A DNA stretch of 64,000 nt from Hahella sp. CCB-MM4 (lineage in GTDB: Bacteria; Pseudomonadota; Gammaproteobacteria; Pseudomonadales; Oleiphilaceae): contig NZ_MRYI01000002.1 of the NCBI RefSeq assembly GCF_002260525.1, forward strand, positions 620,001 to 684,000, given 5' to 3'. The translations under genes and the position numbers were made by a program. Each line of letters starts with the position of its first letter. Position 1 is the stretch's first letter. Below, in pieces: positions 18,528 through 28,917 of this stretch. The notes below the pieces were generated by a model. The model was not told the DNA's origin. It saw only the letters and a list, made by a program, of their open reading frames with translations, and searched no databases.

Positions 18528-19562
18528 ATGGAGCCCACAGGCAAAACGGAAACACCCAGCAGTTTTTTCCTTCCCAACCTTTGCACTGTCCAGGCCCTGT
18601 TGTTTCTGGTACTTGGGACGGAGACCTGCGCTCTTCTGTTCACATTGATCAGTTACGGGCTGCAATACTTTAACTGGGACTATTTCGCCCTGACCTCCCT
18701 GTTCATGCTATGGGTAGTGCTGACTAGTGCCGTCATTCTTTGCCAGTTACGCAAGTGGGGCCAGCAGTGGAGTATCTCGCAGCAGGCTTTGCTTACCTAT
18801 GGCATCGTCATCGCCACCACAACAATCTATGCCATCCTGGCCGGCTCCTTCCGCAGCGTGGGGGAAACCGGATGGGATTATTGGTTCGTTCTGCAAGCCA
18901 TTCTTATTGCCGCCATTCTGACCGGTGTGCTATTGCGTTACTTCTATCTGCAACATCTTTGGCACCAACAGCAGCGCTCTGAACTGGAATCCCGGGTTCA
19001 GGCATTACAGGCGAGGATACGCCCACATTTTCTGTTCAACAGCATGAACTCTATTGCCGGACTGATTCCGGAAGACGCCGAATCAGCTGAAGAGGCCGTG
19101 CTGGACCTGGCTGAACTGTTCCGTGCGGCACTGCGGGAATCCTCCTCCCTGGTTCCGGTTAAGGAAGAACTGGGAATGTGCGAACGCTACCTTCGTATCG
19201 AAAAACTTCGTCTCGGACCCCGACTCAAAGTTGAGTGGAAAATCAAACCTTTGACCAAAGCAGCCCAAGTTCCCCCACTGACCCTACAGCCTCTGATCGA
19301 GAATGCCATTTATCACGGTATTCAGCCCAACCCTCAAGGAGGAACGATCAGCATCATGGCCCACGAGCAGGGGCAGTGGTTGTATGTATTGATATCAAAT
19401 CCCATTGCCGAGAAAACTGATCACAAGCATCAGGGTAACCGGATCGCCATGAATAACATCCGCAGTCGTCTGCTGGCGTTCTTTGGTGATCAGGCAGTGT
19501 TGAAAACCAGCCAACTGGACAATCAATTTACCGCGACCCTCCGGGTACCCTTAACCCGTTGA
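18528..19562 (+). CDS. algZ: Sensor histidine kinase AlgZ/FimS (LytS type)
   Basis: A 344-residue membrane kinase. About four hydrophobic segments (20-45, 52-72, 88-107, 119-140) precede a His_kinase domain with phospho-acceptor His167 in RIRPHFLFNSMNS. An N-box LIENAIYHGIQPN follows. In Pseudomonas AlgZ works with AlgR to control type IV pili, alginate and virulence genes. The partner algR follows 98 bases on, and argH is divergent upstream, which is the Pseudomonas arrangement. The C-terminal ATP lid looks short, as usual for this class. Which genes it controls here is not known. Confidence 0.92.
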   Translation: MEPTGKTETPSSFFLPNLCTVQALLFLVLGTETCALLFTLISYGLQYFNWDYFALTSLFMLWVVLTSAVILCQLRKWGQQWSISQQALLTYGIVIATTTIYAILAGSFRSVGETGWDYWFVLQAILIAAILTGVLLRYFYLQHLWHQQQRSELESRVQALQARIRPHFLFNSMNSIAGLIPEDAESAEEAVLDLAELFRAALRESSSLVPVKEELGMCERYLRIEKLRLGPRLKVEWKIKPLTKAAQVPPLTLQPLIENAIYHGIQPNPQGGTISIMAHEQGQWLYVLISNPIAEKTDHKHQGNRIAMNNIRSRLLAFFGDQAVLKTSQLDNQFTATLRVPLTR

Positions 19563-19660
19563 TATCCGGGGAAACTCCCGGAAAGTGGCCTGGGTTTGGT
19601 CTATACTGGGCTAACTGTTTAAGAACATGGATTGACCAGCTAACTCATTGATGTATCAGC

Positions 19661-20395
19661 ATGATAAAAGTACTTATCGTTGACGACGAACCTTTAGCCA
19701 GAGCCAGATTACAAAGGCTGCTGGCCGATTCCCCTTATCAGGTCTGTGGAGAAGCCGCTGACGGCGAGCAGGCCCTGACCCTGAACCAGGAACAACAGCC
19801 GGATGTCATCCTGCTGGACATTCGCATGCCCGGCACTGATGGTCTTGAAGTCGCCAGCCGTCTGGCTACCCTTGAGCACCCTCCCGCCATAGTATTCACG
19901 ACAGCTTATGATGAGTACGCCCTCGAAGCCTTTAAGGTCCGGGCACAAAACTATCTGTTAAAGCCCGTCAGAAAAGAAGACCTGTTTGGAGCCCTGTCCA
20001 AGGTCACCCAACTGACCCAGGCTCAACAGACATTCATGCAGCAGGCTCAGAATCAGGAGACCTCGAATACTCATTTGGTCTGCCGCAGCGTCCGGGGCGT
20101 GCAACGCATTCCCTTGGCCGACGTTCTCTATCTACAGGCTGCTGATAAATACGTCACGGTCGTGCACAAAGCCGGAGAAACGCTCAGCGATCAATCGCTA
20201 AAAGAGCTGGAACTGACACTCAAACCTCATATGTTGCGAATTCACCGCAACACCCTGATCAACCATCATTATCTGGATCGGCTGCAAAGACTTCAGGACG
20301 GCCACTTTGAGGTGTTCCTAAAAGGCGTGGATCAAGGGCTCAGCGTCAGCCGGCGCCTGGTCAGCGAAGTCAAAAGCTTTCTGAACGAACAATGA
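19661..20395 (+). CDS. algR: LytTR response regulator AlgR
   Basis: A 244-residue regulator. The receiver domain has Asp8-Asp9, the phospho-acceptor Asp53 in VILLDIRMPG and the conserved Lys in YLLKPVRKED. A LytTR DNA-binding domain fills about 135-240 (VLYLQAADKYVTV, HMLRIHRNTLIN). It is the cognate partner of AlgZ just upstream. The haem gene hemC begins 113 bases further on the same strand, as in Pseudomonas, so read-through into the haem operon is possible. Confidence 0.95.
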   Translation: MIKVLIVDDEPLARARLQRLLADSPYQVCGEAADGEQALTLNQEQQPDVILLDIRMPGTDGLEVASRLATLEHPPAIVFTTAYDEYALEAFKVRAQNYLLKPVRKEDLFGALSKVTQLTQAQQTFMQQAQNQETSNTHLVCRSVRGVQRIPLADVLYLQAADKYVTVVHKAGETLSDQSLKELELTLKPHMLRIHRNTLINHHYLDRLQRLQDGHFEVFLKGVDQGLSVSRRLVSEVKSFLNEQ

Positions 20396-20508
20396 CAATG
20401 ACGGCGTCAAAGGGTATTCTTGCAAGCCTGAATGCAGGTACCCGGATCATCCGGACGATGCCCTGACGCACACCAATTCACCCTACGACTGAACGCCGAC
20501 AGAATCCT

Positions 20509-21444
20509 ATGACCATCACTAAAAATCGCCTCGTCATCGCCACCCGGCAAAGTGCTCTAGCCATGTGGCAGGCAGAATATGTCAAAGCCGCATTGGAAGA
20601 ACTTCACCCGGGCCTGGAAGTGGAATTACTGGGACTGACCACCAAAGGCGACAAGATTCTGGATGTACCGCTGGCCAAAGTCGGCGGCAAAGGACTTTTC
20701 GTCAAGGAGCTGGAGCAGGCCATGCTCGAAGGCCGGGCAGATATCGCCGTACACTCGATGAAAGATGTCCCGATGGAATTCCCAGAAGGTCTGGGACTTG
20801 GTGCCATACTGAAAAGGGAGACACCAACGGACGCCTTTGTCAGCAACACTTTCAGTAGCGTGGATGAGCTGCCTGAAGGATCAGTGGTCGGTACCTCCAG
20901 CCTGCGCCGTCAGTGCCAACTGGCAGCAAGACGCCCGGATCTGAAAATTGTTTCCCTGCGAGGCAACGTCAATACCCGCCTGGCTAAACTGGATGCAGGC
21001 GAATTCGACGCCATTATCCTGGCAGCCTCCGGCCTAAAACGCCTTGGATTTCATGATCGGATCAAGATGGAAATGCCGCCGGAAGAAAGCCTTCCTGCCG
21101 TGGGCCAGGGAGCGCTGGGTATTGAATGCCGTATAGAAGACCAGGACTCCTTGCATTTGATCGCTCCCCTGATTGATGAGGAAACAACCCGCTGCGTCAG
21201 CGCCGAACGGGCCATGAATAACCGGCTCCAAGGCGGTTGTCAGGTGCCAATCGCGGGCTATGCGCAATTACACGGAGATCAACTGACACTTCGGGGGCTG
21301 GTCGGCAGCGTTGACGGCCTGACCATTATCAGCGATACCGCTAGCGGCCATGCCGATGAAGCAGAAAAAATTGGCCGCTCTCTGGCAGAAAACCTTCTCG
21401 CCCGGGGAGCAGGGGACATTCTGCGAGAAATCTACGGTGACTGA
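20509..21444 (+). CDS. hemC: Hydroxymethylbilane synthase (porphobilinogen deaminase)
   Basis: A 311-residue cytoplasmic enzyme that polymerises four porphobilinogens into hydroxymethylbilane. Cys244 in [13 protein letters not shown] carries the dipyrromethane cofactor. The arginine-rich substrate loops ([24 protein letters not shown]) are complete, as is [13 protein letters not shown]. It is the first gene of hemC-hemD-hemX-hemY, and hemD starts nine bases after its stop. Confidence 0.98.
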   Translation: MTITKNRLVIATRQSALAMWQAEYVKAALEELHPGLEVELLGLTTKGDKILDVPLAKVGGKGLFVKELEQAMLEGRADIAVHSMKDVPMEFPEGLGLGAILKRETPTDAFVSNTFSSVDELPEGSVVGTSSLRRQCQLAARRPDLKIVSLRGNVNTRLAKLDAGEFDAIILAASGLKRLGFHDRIKMEMPPEESLPAVGQGALGIECRIEDQDSLHLIAPLIDEETTRCVSAERAMNNRLQGGCQVPIAGYAQLHGDQLTLRGLVGSVDGLTIISDTASGHADEAEKIGRSLAENLLARGAGDILREIYGD

Positions 21445-21452
21445 TCTTTGTC

Positions 21453-22217
21453 ATGATGACCCCCTCCAAAACGGGAAAAGTGCTTTTAACACGCCCCGAA
21501 CCAGACAATGACAGCCTCAAAACCCTGCTGACCAATCAGGGTTTTGACGTTAGAGAGTTACCGCTGCTGCAGATCGAGCAATTGCCCGAGTCTCCGGAAA
21601 TCAGGACTCTGGCAATGAACATTGACCAATTCCAGGAAGTGATTTGCACCAGCAAACACGCGGCAAACTGGTTAATGCAGTTGCTGGACACCTACTGGCC
21701 GCAAATTCCCGTTGGTATCCGCTGGTATGCAATGGGATCAGGGAGTGCCACTCCACTTATCGAATATGGTCTGGAAGTAAGCCTGCCTGTTACCGGCAAT
21801 ACCAGTGAGGATATGTTGCAGCGCCCGGAGTTACAGAATCTGGACCAGCACAAAGTTTTGCTGGTCAAAGGAGAGGGAGGCAGAGATACCCTCGCCCAGG
21901 GACTGACCGAGCGTGGTGCCAGTGTTGACACTCTGGAACTCTACCGGCGGACCCAAGCCGAGTATCCGCATGAGACATTGAAAGCCGTATTCGGGCAATG
22001 GCAACCGGATCAGATCGTGGTACTATCCGGTGAGGCGCTGGATAGTCTCTGGTCCCTATGCCGTAAAATCGGCTATGCTTTAAAATCAACCAGATGCATT
22101 GTTCCCAGCCAACGGGTTGCCGACAAAGCCAAGGCACTAAATCTGAATGTCGCAGTTGCAGCCTCTCTGCATGACGAGTCCCTGGCCGATATGATCAATG
22201 CTTCCCTGAATCAATAG
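21453..22217 (+). CDS. hemD: Uroporphyrinogen-III synthase
   Basis: A 254-residue enzyme that cyclises hydroxymethylbilane with inversion of ring D. The family is poorly conserved, but VLLTRPEPDNDSL at the start, ICTSKHAANWL, the VLLVKGEGGRDTLAQGLTERG core and ELYRRTQAEYP are recognisable. Two adjacent ATGs (21453 and 21456) could both start it. Its position directly after hemC and before hemX confirms the call. Confidence 0.93.
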   Translation: MMTPSKTGKVLLTRPEPDNDSLKTLLTNQGFDVRELPLLQIEQLPESPEIRTLAMNIDQFQEVICTSKHAANWLMQLLDTYWPQIPVGIRWYAMGSGSATPLIEYGLEVSLPVTGNTSEDMLQRPELQNLDQHKVLLVKGEGGRDTLAQGLTERGASVDTLELYRRTQAEYPHETLKAVFGQWQPDQIVVLSGEALDSLWSLCRKIGYALKSTRCIVPSQRVADKAKALNLNVAVAASLHDESLADMINASLNQ

Positions 22218-22273
22218 AGTCAAAGCAACCACTGGAACCAACAAGAAATAACACGAATAAAGTAGGAACGAGA

Positions 22274-23443
22274 GTGACGGAAGAGACCCCAAACCCCACC
22301 CTGCCTGCCACAACCCCGGCAGAAACTGAGACAACACCGGTTTCCCCGCCTCCTTCATCGGCCTCTCAGTCAGCCCCTCCTGTGAGAGCCCCCAGAGTAT
22401 GGCCACTGTGGCTGGGAATGTTAGTTCTACTGGTCGCCCTGGTATTGGCTTGCGGCTGGTTCTGGATGCAATTGCAATCATGGAATAACAAAGTGGATCT
22501 GGCCATGGAACAAAGCCAGTCCGGTACGACCATGATGAATCAGGTCAGCCAGCGTTACGAAACCAAGTTCTCCCAATTAGATTCCTCTCTGCAACGCCAG
22601 ACCTCCCAACTGGAAGAAGTCAGAAATCAACTGGACCAGACCGCCCGGCGTATTCTAACCGTCGGCGAGACCGGAAGAACCGACTGGCTGCTGGCTGAAG
22701 CAGAATACTTACTGCGTTTAGGTAATCAGCGCCTGCATATGGAGAGGGATTACGTGGGTTCTCTGGCCATTCTTCAGGCAGCGGACCAAGTATTGGCGGA
22801 AACCAAGGAAGCAGCTGTTTTCCCTGTGCGCAAGGCCTTGGCTTCTGAAATTGTTAGCCTGGAAGCCGTTGCTGATGTGGATCGACAAGGTATATATCTG
22901 AAGCTGGAAGCGCTGATTGAGCAAATCGAAGGTCTCGATCAACGCTTGTTCTTCCAGGACGCACCTCTTTTGACAGAGACCGCCACCGAGGCGGATAGGG
23001 AGGAAGAGGAAGGCACTTGGTATGACAGGGCCCTAAATTCAGTCAAGAAACTGGACAGGTATTTTGCAATCCGGTTCCCCGAGGATCCGGTTAAACCTCT
23101 GATGGCCCCTGACCAGATTTACTATCTCCGCCAAAACCTGCGTCTGATGCTGGAACAGGCGGAACTGGCACTCCTCGACAAAAACCAAGCGGTGTACGAT
23201 CAGAGCCTGCGCAAAGCCGAGACCTGGATTGAGAATTACTTTATTACCAATAGCCCGGTCACCAAGGCCATTCTGAAAAACGTTCAGGAATTGAAAGGAC
23301 ACAATATTGATCCCAAACTGCCGGATATTACTGAATCTCTACACCTGCTCAAAAACCTTCTAGAGACTGTTTACAAACGCAGTGCCAGTGATGCCCAATC
23401 TTTTATGACACCACAATCAACAGGTGACGGAGCAGCTTCATGA
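22274..23443 (+). CDS. hemX: HemX-family inner membrane protein
   Basis: A 389-residue protein starting at GTG 22274, with AGGAA six bases before. A Pro/Thr-rich cytoplasmic N-terminus (1-42) leads to one membrane segment (about 46-67). A periplasmic coiled coil (75-125) and an alpha-helical domain follow. The family is often labelled uroporphyrinogen-III C-methyltransferase, but no methyltransferase motif is present here; a structural or regulatory part in haem synthesis is more likely (inference). Its stop overlaps the hemY start as ATGA. Confidence 0.92.
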   Translation: MTEETPNPTLPATTPAETETTPVSPPPSSASQSAPPVRAPRVWPLWLGMLVLLVALVLACGWFWMQLQSWNNKVDLAMEQSQSGTTMMNQVSQRYETKFSQLDSSLQRQTSQLEEVRNQLDQTARRILTVGETGRTDWLLAEAEYLLRLGNQRLHMERDYVGSLAILQAADQVLAETKEAAVFPVRKALASEIVSLEAVADVDRQGIYLKLEALIEQIEGLDQRLFFQDAPLLTETATEADREEEEGTWYDRALNSVKKLDRYFAIRFPEDPVKPLMAPDQIYYLRQNLRLMLEQAELALLDKNQAVYDQSLRKAETWIENYFITNSPVTKAILKNVQELKGHNIDPKLPDITESLHLLKNLLETVYKRSASDAQSFMTPQSTGDGAAS

Positions 23444-24690
23444 ACCGTACTGCCGTCTATCTCTTGATTGCCCTGGCCGCAGGATCAGGGCTGGGCTTTC
23501 TAATAAAACTGGACCCTGGTTACGTACGCCTATCCTGGTACTTTGTCCTGATTGAAACGAATATCTGGATCGGGCTATTCCTCCTAATAGGCTTTTATAT
23601 TGCGTTGCACTTCGCTATCCGTATTCTAGCTCGTACATTCGGAATTAAGGCCGGTTGGGTACAGTGGCGCCACTCGGTAAAACATAGCCGTGCCCAGCGC
23701 ACGACAACCCGCGGCCTGCTGGAGTACGCCGAAGGTAACTGGAAAAAAGCCCAACGCTATCTGGCCGGCAGTGCGGAGAAATCCGAAACGCCGCTGATCA
23801 ACTATCTAGCCGCGGCTCAGGCAGCCAACGAACTCGGCAATGAAAAGGAAAGTGATCAACTCCTGCAGAAAGCCTTCGAAAGCACGCCCGGCGGTGATGT
23901 CGCCATTGGTGTCACCCAGGCTCAGCTACAGCTAGCCCGCGGGCAACTGGAACAATGCTTATCCACACTGCTGCGCCTGCGTAAACGCACTCCGCATCAC
24001 CCTTTTGTACTGAAGCTCCTGCAACAGGTTTATAGCCGTCTCAACGACTGGCAAAAACTGGGACAATTGATTCCGGAACTACGCAAATACCGTGTTCTGA
24101 AAGAGCAGGAGCTGGATCGTCTGGAAAGTGATACTTGGCTGAACCTGCTCAAGCAGGGCACCGATGAGGCACTGAAAGCCAATCGTGCAGAAGTGTACAC
24201 TCAGCCTTTGAATGAAGTCTGGGATAAGATGCCTTCCGGTCTGCGTAAATCAGATGACATGGTATATGCCTATGCCTCCCAATTGGTCAGGCTCGGAGCA
24301 AGCGGCCATGCCGAAGCATTGATCCGTAAACAGCTTCGTCTGGAATGGAGCGAGGAACTGGTCGGCTTCTATGGAAAAATTGCCACGCCAGAGGTGGACA
24401 AGCAACTTCTGAATGCTGAAAGCTGGCTGAAAGAACGTCCCAATGACGCCGTACTACTGCTGGCTCTTGGGCGGCTATGTCTGCGTAATCAGTTGTGGGG
24501 CAAGGCTCGGGAGTATTTTGAAGCCAGTTTGAAGCTCAAGAAAAGCCCTGAAGCTTATGCAGAGCTCGGCAGATTGCTTTCTCATATGGATCAGCATGCC
24601 ACTGGTGCCAGCTATCTCCTGCACGCACTTGAGCATGGAACACCACTTCCTGAACTGCCTATGCCACCTCTCAAGGCACAACAGGCCTAG
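23440..24690 (+). CDS. hemY: HemY-type TPR membrane protein
   Basis: A 416-residue protein with two N-terminal membrane helices (about 4-22 and 40-62). TPR-like helical repeats run to the end (for example GLLEYAEGNWKKAQRYLAG, ALGRLCLRNQLWGKAREYFEASLKL). This is the proteobacterial HemY, which is not protoporphyrinogen oxidase; it is thought to scaffold late haem enzymes. Translationally coupled to hemX (ATGA). It ends convergent with the ferredoxin reductase gene. Confidence 0.92.
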   Translation: MNRTAVYLLIALAAGSGLGFLIKLDPGYVRLSWYFVLIETNIWIGLFLLIGFYIALHFAIRILARTFGIKAGWVQWRHSVKHSRAQRTTTRGLLEYAEGNWKKAQRYLAGSAEKSETPLINYLAAAQAANELGNEKESDQLLQKAFESTPGGDVAIGVTQAQLQLARGQLEQCLSTLLRLRKRTPHHPFVLKLLQQVYSRLNDWQKLGQLIPELRKYRVLKEQELDRLESDTWLNLLKQGTDEALKANRAEVYTQPLNEVWDKMPSGLRKSDDMVYAYASQLVRLGASGHAEALIRKQLRLEWSEELVGFYGKIATPEVDKQLLNAESWLKERPNDAVLLLALGRLCLRNQLWGKAREYFEASLKLKKSPEAYAELGRLLSHMDQHATGASYLLHALEHGTPLPELPMPPLKAQQA

Positions 24691-24704
24691 TAGCCGGGTA
24701 GGAA

Positions 24705-24727
24705 GCTCCCCCTCTTTAGCGGGGAGC
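24705..24727. terminator. Hairpin between hemY and the ferredoxin reductase
   Basis: A 7-bp GCTCCCC/GGGGAGC stem (24705-24711 with 24721-24727) lies between the convergent gene ends, overlapping the last codons of the minus-strand gene. There is no clear T-run on either side, so termination is only a guess. Confidence 0.35.
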
Positions 24728-25717
24728 ATATTCCAGCACATCGGAGAAGAAGTGCTGTGTCGGAAGCCCCACTGGTGTTAAAGCATCTAAAGCAGTGTAT
24801 ACCATCGTGGGAGAGCCACTGACAAAGATCAGGGAATTATCCCAGGTATGACCTCTTGCCAGTACTTCCCTGACCAATTCTGCATGGTGCCCGGGCCATT
24901 CGTTATCCTGATTGTCTGCACTGACCGGCACAAACGTCAGCTGCACTGTCTGGGCGGCCCACTCCTCCATCCACTTGCGCAAATACATTTCCTCGCGCTG
25001 GCGCACTCCCCAATAGAGCGTGATATTCCCGGAGAAACCATTATTGAGAAGATATTCCGCCAAAGACTTCATTTGGGCAAAGCCGGTACCGGCTGCGACC
25101 AGCACCACATCCGTGTCAGGCACCGATGATAGGTGACACTGACCTAATGGCAGCATGACTTTTACAACCGGGTTGTCTCGCAGATAGCTCAAAATGGTGA
25201 CCGCACTCTGCTGGTCAGGATGCACCTGTATATGCAACTCTATCTCCCTGCCTCCGGGAGCATTCGCAATTGAGAAAAACGCACTATCCAGACCTGGTAT
25301 CAGCAATTTCAGATACTGCCCGGCAAAAAATTCCGGAAGCCGGCCGGCCGGAGCCAGCAATGTCACTCTGAAAATATCCGCAGACAGTGACTCAATTGAT
25401 TTGACCTGCATCGCTAACTTATTAGTTTCCAATTCCTTCGGCCCCCACAAGGCATTTAGTTCAAACTCACAATCGCTGGTTGGCCGCGCTCGACACAACA
25501 GTACTTGTGCCGCTCCCTTCCGTGTCACATTGACCAGCGGATCATTCTCTAATTCTCCACGATGCAAGACGGCACTACAAACATGGCATACGCCGTTATC
25601 ACAGGCATGGGGTATCTTATAATCCTGCTCCAAAGCCGCCTCGAGTACCGCTTTGCCGCTCGCCACCTCGAACTGATGGCCGCTTGGCTGAAAACGTACC
25701 TTAAAGGCTTCCCGCAT
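24716..25717 (-). CDS. 2Fe-2S ferredoxin / FAD NAD(P)H reductase
   Basis: A 333-residue electron-transfer protein. The N-terminal plant-type ferredoxin domain (1-90) has the cluster ligands in ACDNGVCHVCSAV (Cys-x4-Cys-x2-Cys) plus a later cysteine in LLCRA. The FAD-binding domain (about 100-200) follows. The NAD(P)-binding domain (205-333) has VLVAAGTGFAQMKSLAEYLL and VSGSPTMVY. It resembles CDP-6-deoxyglucoseen reductase/phenol hydroxylase reductase types. Only three bases separate the ubiD stop from its ATG, so it is co-translated with ubiD, perhaps supplying electrons to ubiquinone hydroxylation; that link is inference. Confidence 0.9.
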   Translation of the reverse strand: MREAFKVRFQPSGHQFEVASGKAVLEAALEQDYKIPHACDNGVCHVCSAVLHRGELENDPLVNVTRKGAAQVLLCRARPTSDCEFELNALWGPKELETNKLAMQVKSIESLSADIFRVTLLAPAGRLPEFFAGQYLKLLIPGLDSAFFSIANAPGGREIELHIQVHPDQQSAVTILSYLRDNPVVKVMLPLGQCHLSSVPDTDVVLVAAGTGFAQMKSLAEYLLNNGFSGNITLYWGVRQREEMYLRKWMEEWAAQTVQLTFVPVSADNQDNEWPGHHAELVREVLARGHTWDNSLIFVSGSPTMVYTALDALTPVGLPTQHFFSDVLEYAPR

Positions 25718-25720
25718 AGC

Positions 25721-27193
25721 TCAATCAATCCCCAATTCTGACCATATTTCATCTATACGCTGCTTAACTGACGGATCCATGACGATCGTCCGCCCCCACT
25801 CACGACTGGTCTCACCGGGCCATTTATGCGTCGCATCCATGCCCATTTTCGACCCAAGGCCGGAAACGGGTGAGGCAAAATCCAGGTAATCTATGGGTGT
25901 ATTTTCAATCATCACCGTATCCCTCGCAGGATCCATGCGTGTTGTGATGGCCCAGATCACATCTTTCCAATCCCTGGCATTAACATCATCATCTGTCACG
26001 ATAACAAATTTGGTATACATAAACTGTCGCAAAAACGACCAGACCCCCATCATGACCCGCTTGGCATGGCCTGGATACTGTTTCTTCATGGTCACAACAG
26101 CCAGGCGATAGGAGCATCCTTCAGGAGGAAGATAGAAATCCACAATTTCAGGAAACTGCTTCTGTAGAATCGGCACCAGCACTTCATTCAGAGCAACACC
26201 CAGCACGGCGGGTTCATCTGGTGGACGGCCGGTATAGGTGCTGTGATAGATGGGGTTTTTACGTTGAGTGATGCGTTCCACCGTAAAAACAGGGAATTCA
26301 TCCACCTCATTATAGTAACCGGTATGGTCGCCGAACGGTCCTTCCGGCGCAGTTTCACCGGGATGGATCACCCCTTCCAGTACTATTTCCGCACTGGCCG
26401 GCACCTGCAGGTCATTGCCGATACACTGTACAACCTCGGTCTTGTTACCACGCAACAGTCCGGCAAAAGCATATTCCGACAAACCATCCGGAACCGGAGT
26501 AACGGCACCAAGAATAGTGGCAGGATCTGCTCCCAATGCTACGGCTACCGGGAAAGGCTTATCAGGATGAGCCTCACACCATTCCCTGTAATCCAGCGCA
26601 CCGCCACGATGACTCAGCCAGCGCATGATCAGTTTGTTGCGGCCAATCAACTGCTGCCGGTATATCCCCAGGTTCTGACGAGGCTTGTTAGGCCCTTTGG
26701 TCACCACCAAAGGCCAGGTAATTAAAGGCCCTACGTCCCCCGGCCAGCAGGTCTGGATGGGAAGCTGATGCAAATCTACGGCGTCGCCTTCAAGTACCAC
26801 TTCCTGACAGGGTGCGGAGCGAACCTCCTTTGGCGACATATTCATCACTTGCTTGAATATGGGCAACTTGCTCCAGGCATCCTTAAATCCTTTGGGCGGA
26901 TCCGGTTCCTTGAGGAAAGCGAGCAATTGACCGATTTCCCGCAGGCTCTCTACGCTCTCAGCCCCCATACCCAGAGCCACACGCTCAGGAGTACCAAAAA
27001 GGTTACCCAGCACCGGCATGGAGTACCCTTTGGGGTTTTCGAAAAGCAACGCCGGACCACCACGGCGTAAGGTGCGGTCACAGATTTCTGTCATTTCCAG
27101 GTTTGGATCCACCGGCGTTTTGATCCTTTTCAGTTCGCCGCGTTTCTCCAGAACCTTGATAAAGTCCCGTAAGTCGTCGTACTTGAATCCCAT
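25721..27193 (-). CDS. ubiD: 4-hydroxy-3-polyprenylbenzoate decarboxylase UbiD
   Basis: A 490-residue prenyl-FMN-dependent decarboxylase of ubiquinone synthesis. The segments [31 protein letters not shown] and VEFPVF-like stretches match the UbiD family, and the catalytic Glu-Arg-Glu neighbourhood appears intact. Length is typical. ATG 27193 ([15 protein letters not shown]) has GCAGG just before it; the frame continues 12 codons upstream. A terminator separates it from rho. The flavin prenyltransferase ubiX is not in the window. Confidence 0.96.
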   Translation of the reverse strand: MGFKYDDLRDFIKVLEKRGELKRIKTPVDPNLEMTEICDRTLRRGGPALLFENPKGYSMPVLGNLFGTPERVALGMGAESVESLREIGQLLAFLKEPDPPKGFKDAWSKLPIFKQVMNMSPKEVRSAPCQEVVLEGDAVDLHQLPIQTCWPGDVGPLITWPLVVTKGPNKPRQNLGIYRQQLIGRNKLIMRWLSHRGGALDYREWCEAHPDKPFPVAVALGADPATILGAVTPVPDGLSEYAFAGLLRGNKTEVVQCIGNDLQVPASAEIVLEGVIHPGETAPEGPFGDHTGYYNEVDEFPVFTVERITQRKNPIYHSTYTGRPPDEPAVLGVALNEVLVPILQKQFPEIVDFYLPPEGCSYRLAVVTMKKQYPGHAKRVMMGVWSFLRQFMYTKFVIVTDDDVNARDWKDVIWAITTRMDPARDTVMIENTPIDYLDFASPVSGLGSKMGMDATHKWPGETSREWGRTIVMDPSVKQRIDEIWSELGID

Positions 27194-27279
27194 ACCTGCT
27201 TCCAGAGCATGATTTGATAATCGCCGCATAGCCTGCGGATGTTTTCGTCATGGAACAGAATTTCCAGTCCCCTGACAGC

Positions 27280-27306
27280 AAAAAGCCCCGGGGATACCAG
27301 GGGCTT
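27280..27306 (-). terminator. Rho-independent terminator after rho
   Basis: On the minus strand, AAGCCCC (27306-27300), a ten-base loop and GGGGCTT (27289-27283) are followed by a run of five T (27284-27280). It lies 55 bases past the rho stop codon. Confidence 0.8.
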
Positions 27307-27361
27307 CGATGATATCGCTCGATTATTAATCGTCGATGATCAGGCAATTACAATTTGATCA

Positions 27362-28624
27362 CTATCGCTTCTTCATTGCCTGGAAGAATTCGTCGTTGGT
27401 CTTGGTGTCCTTCAACTTATCGATGAGGAATTCCACTGCGGCGATATCGTCTTCCATGGAGTGGAGCAGCTTCCGCAGGATCCAAACCCGCTGCAGCTCG
27501 TCTTCCGACATCAGCAGTTCTTCTCTTCGGGTACCGGAACGACGGATATTGATTGCCGGGAACACACGCTTCTCAGCAACACGGCGATCCAGATGAACCT
27601 CCAGGTTACCGGTTCCCTTGAACTCTTCGTAGATAACCTCGTCCATTTTGGATCCGGTATCAATCAGGGCCGTCGCCAGAATGGTCAGGCTCCCGCCTTC
27701 TTCCACATTTCGGGCCGCACCGAAGAAACGTTTCGGGCGTTCCAGAGCGTGAGCATCCACACCACCGGTCAACACTTTACCGGAAGAAGGGATAATCGTG
27801 TTATAGGCACGCGCCAGACGGGTGATGGAGTCAAGCAGGATTACGACATCTTTCTTGTGCTCTACCAGGCGCTTGGCCTTTTCGATAACCATCTCTGCGA
27901 CCTGAACGTGACGGGCAGGCGGCTCATCAAAGGTACTGGCAACAACTTCGCCCCGCACCGTACGTTGCATTTCGGTGACCTCTTCCGGCCGCTCATCAAT
28001 CAGCAGCACCATCAGATGACATTCCGGATTGTTACGGGTGATGGACTGGGCAATATTCTGCATCAACAGAGTTTTACCAGCCTTTGGAGGCGATACAATC
28101 AAGCCACGCTGACCTTTCCCCACCGGAGCCACAAGATCCAGAATCCGCGCAGAAAGATCTTCGGTACTGCCGTTTCCGGCTTCGAGTCTCAGGCGTTCTT
28201 GTGGGAATAGGGGGGTGAGGTTTTCGAAGAGAATCTTGTTGCGGGCGTTTTCAGGCTTGTCGAAATTGATTTCATTAACTTTCAACAGCGCGAAATAACG
28301 CTCTCCGTCTTTGGGAGGCCGGATCTTACCGGCGATGGTATCTCCCGTACGTAAGTTAAAACGACGGATCTGGCTGGGCGAGACGTATATGTCATCCGGG
28401 CCGGCCAGGTATGAGCTGTCTGCCGATCGGAGGAACCCGAATCCATCCTGGAGAATTTCAAGGACACCATCTCCGTAAATGTCTTCGCCGCTCTTGGCGT
28501 GCTTCTTCAGAATACTGAAGATGACATCTTGTTTACGGGAGCGGGCCATATTGTCCAGCCCCATTTCTTCAGCGATGGTGAGTAGTTCTGGAACGGGTTT
28601 CTTTTTAAGTTCAGTAAGATTCAT
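27362..28624 (-). CDS. rho: Transcription termination factor Rho
   Basis: A 420-residue hexameric RNA helicase. The N-terminal Rho domain and cold-shock RNA-binding domain occupy 1-125 ([15 protein letters not shown]). The ATPase has Walker A SPPKAGKT (about 178-185), Walker [18 protein letters not shown]-loop [20 protein letters not shown] and R-loop [12 protein letters not shown]. Length is standard. A probable promoter at 28839-28867 gives a leader of about 208 bases, in keeping with the long autoregulated rho leaders of other proteobacteria. Confidence 0.98.
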   Translation of the reverse strand: MNLTELKKKPVPELLTIAEEMGLDNMARSRKQDVIFSILKKHAKSGEDIYGDGVLEILQDGFGFLRSADSSYLAGPDDIYVSPSQIRRFNLRTGDTIAGKIRPPKDGERYFALLKVNEINFDKPENARNKILFENLTPLFPQERLRLEAGNGSTEDLSARILDLVAPVGKGQRGLIVSPPKAGKTLLMQNIAQSITRNNPECHLMVLLIDERPEEVTEMQRTVRGEVVASTFDEPPARHVQVAEMVIEKAKRLVEHKKDVVILLDSITRLARAYNTIIPSSGKVLTGGVDAHALERPKRFFGAARNVEEGGSLTILATALIDTGSKMDEVIYEEFKGTGNLEVHLDRRVAEKRVFPAINIRRSGTRREELLMSEDELQRVWILRKLLHSMEDDIAAVEFLIDKLKDTKTNDEFFQAMKKR

Positions 28625-28838
28625 AGGATTGAAAATGATTGACCTGACTAGAGAGGACGTTGGGTTTAGTCGGAAAGATTATTTGCTTTGGGTTAACTGT
28701 CAGACGCTTTCTTCGGGTCCACGCCCGCAAGACAAACGTCTTGTGACAAATGTCATTCTTACAATCTAAAAACACTCGTCTTGGAATTCTTTGCGATGAG
28801 AGGGGGGACTTTCACCGCGATAAAATGAAAGCAAAATC

Positions 28839-28867
28839 AGTATAGGTTGATTTATAGCCGCCGTCCA
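28839..28867 (-). promoter_or_regulatory. Sigma70 promoter for rho
   Basis: On the minus strand TGGACG (28867-28862), a 17-base spacer and TATACT (28844-28839) make a good sigma70 promoter. It predicts a start near 28832 and a leader of about 208 bases before the rho ATG. Confidence 0.6.
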
Positions 28868-28884
28868 GAAAATTGCAAATTTTT

Positions 28885-28907
28885 CAGCGGGGAGATTTTC
28901 CCCGCTG
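28885..28907. terminator. Strong hairpin between trxA and rho
   Basis: A perfect 9-bp stem, CAGCGGGGA with TCCCCGCTG, and a 5-base loop lie 11 bases after the trxA stop. On the minus strand it is followed by AAAAATTT rather than a clean T-run, so it may act as a weak terminator or 3' end stabiliser. Confidence 0.5.
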
Positions 28908-28917
28908 TTTGAATCAC

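Noticed and set aside
22274-23443. hemX as an active uroporphyrinogen methyltransferase
   Set aside because: No SAM-binding motif; the name is a common mislabel of this coiled-coil membrane protein.
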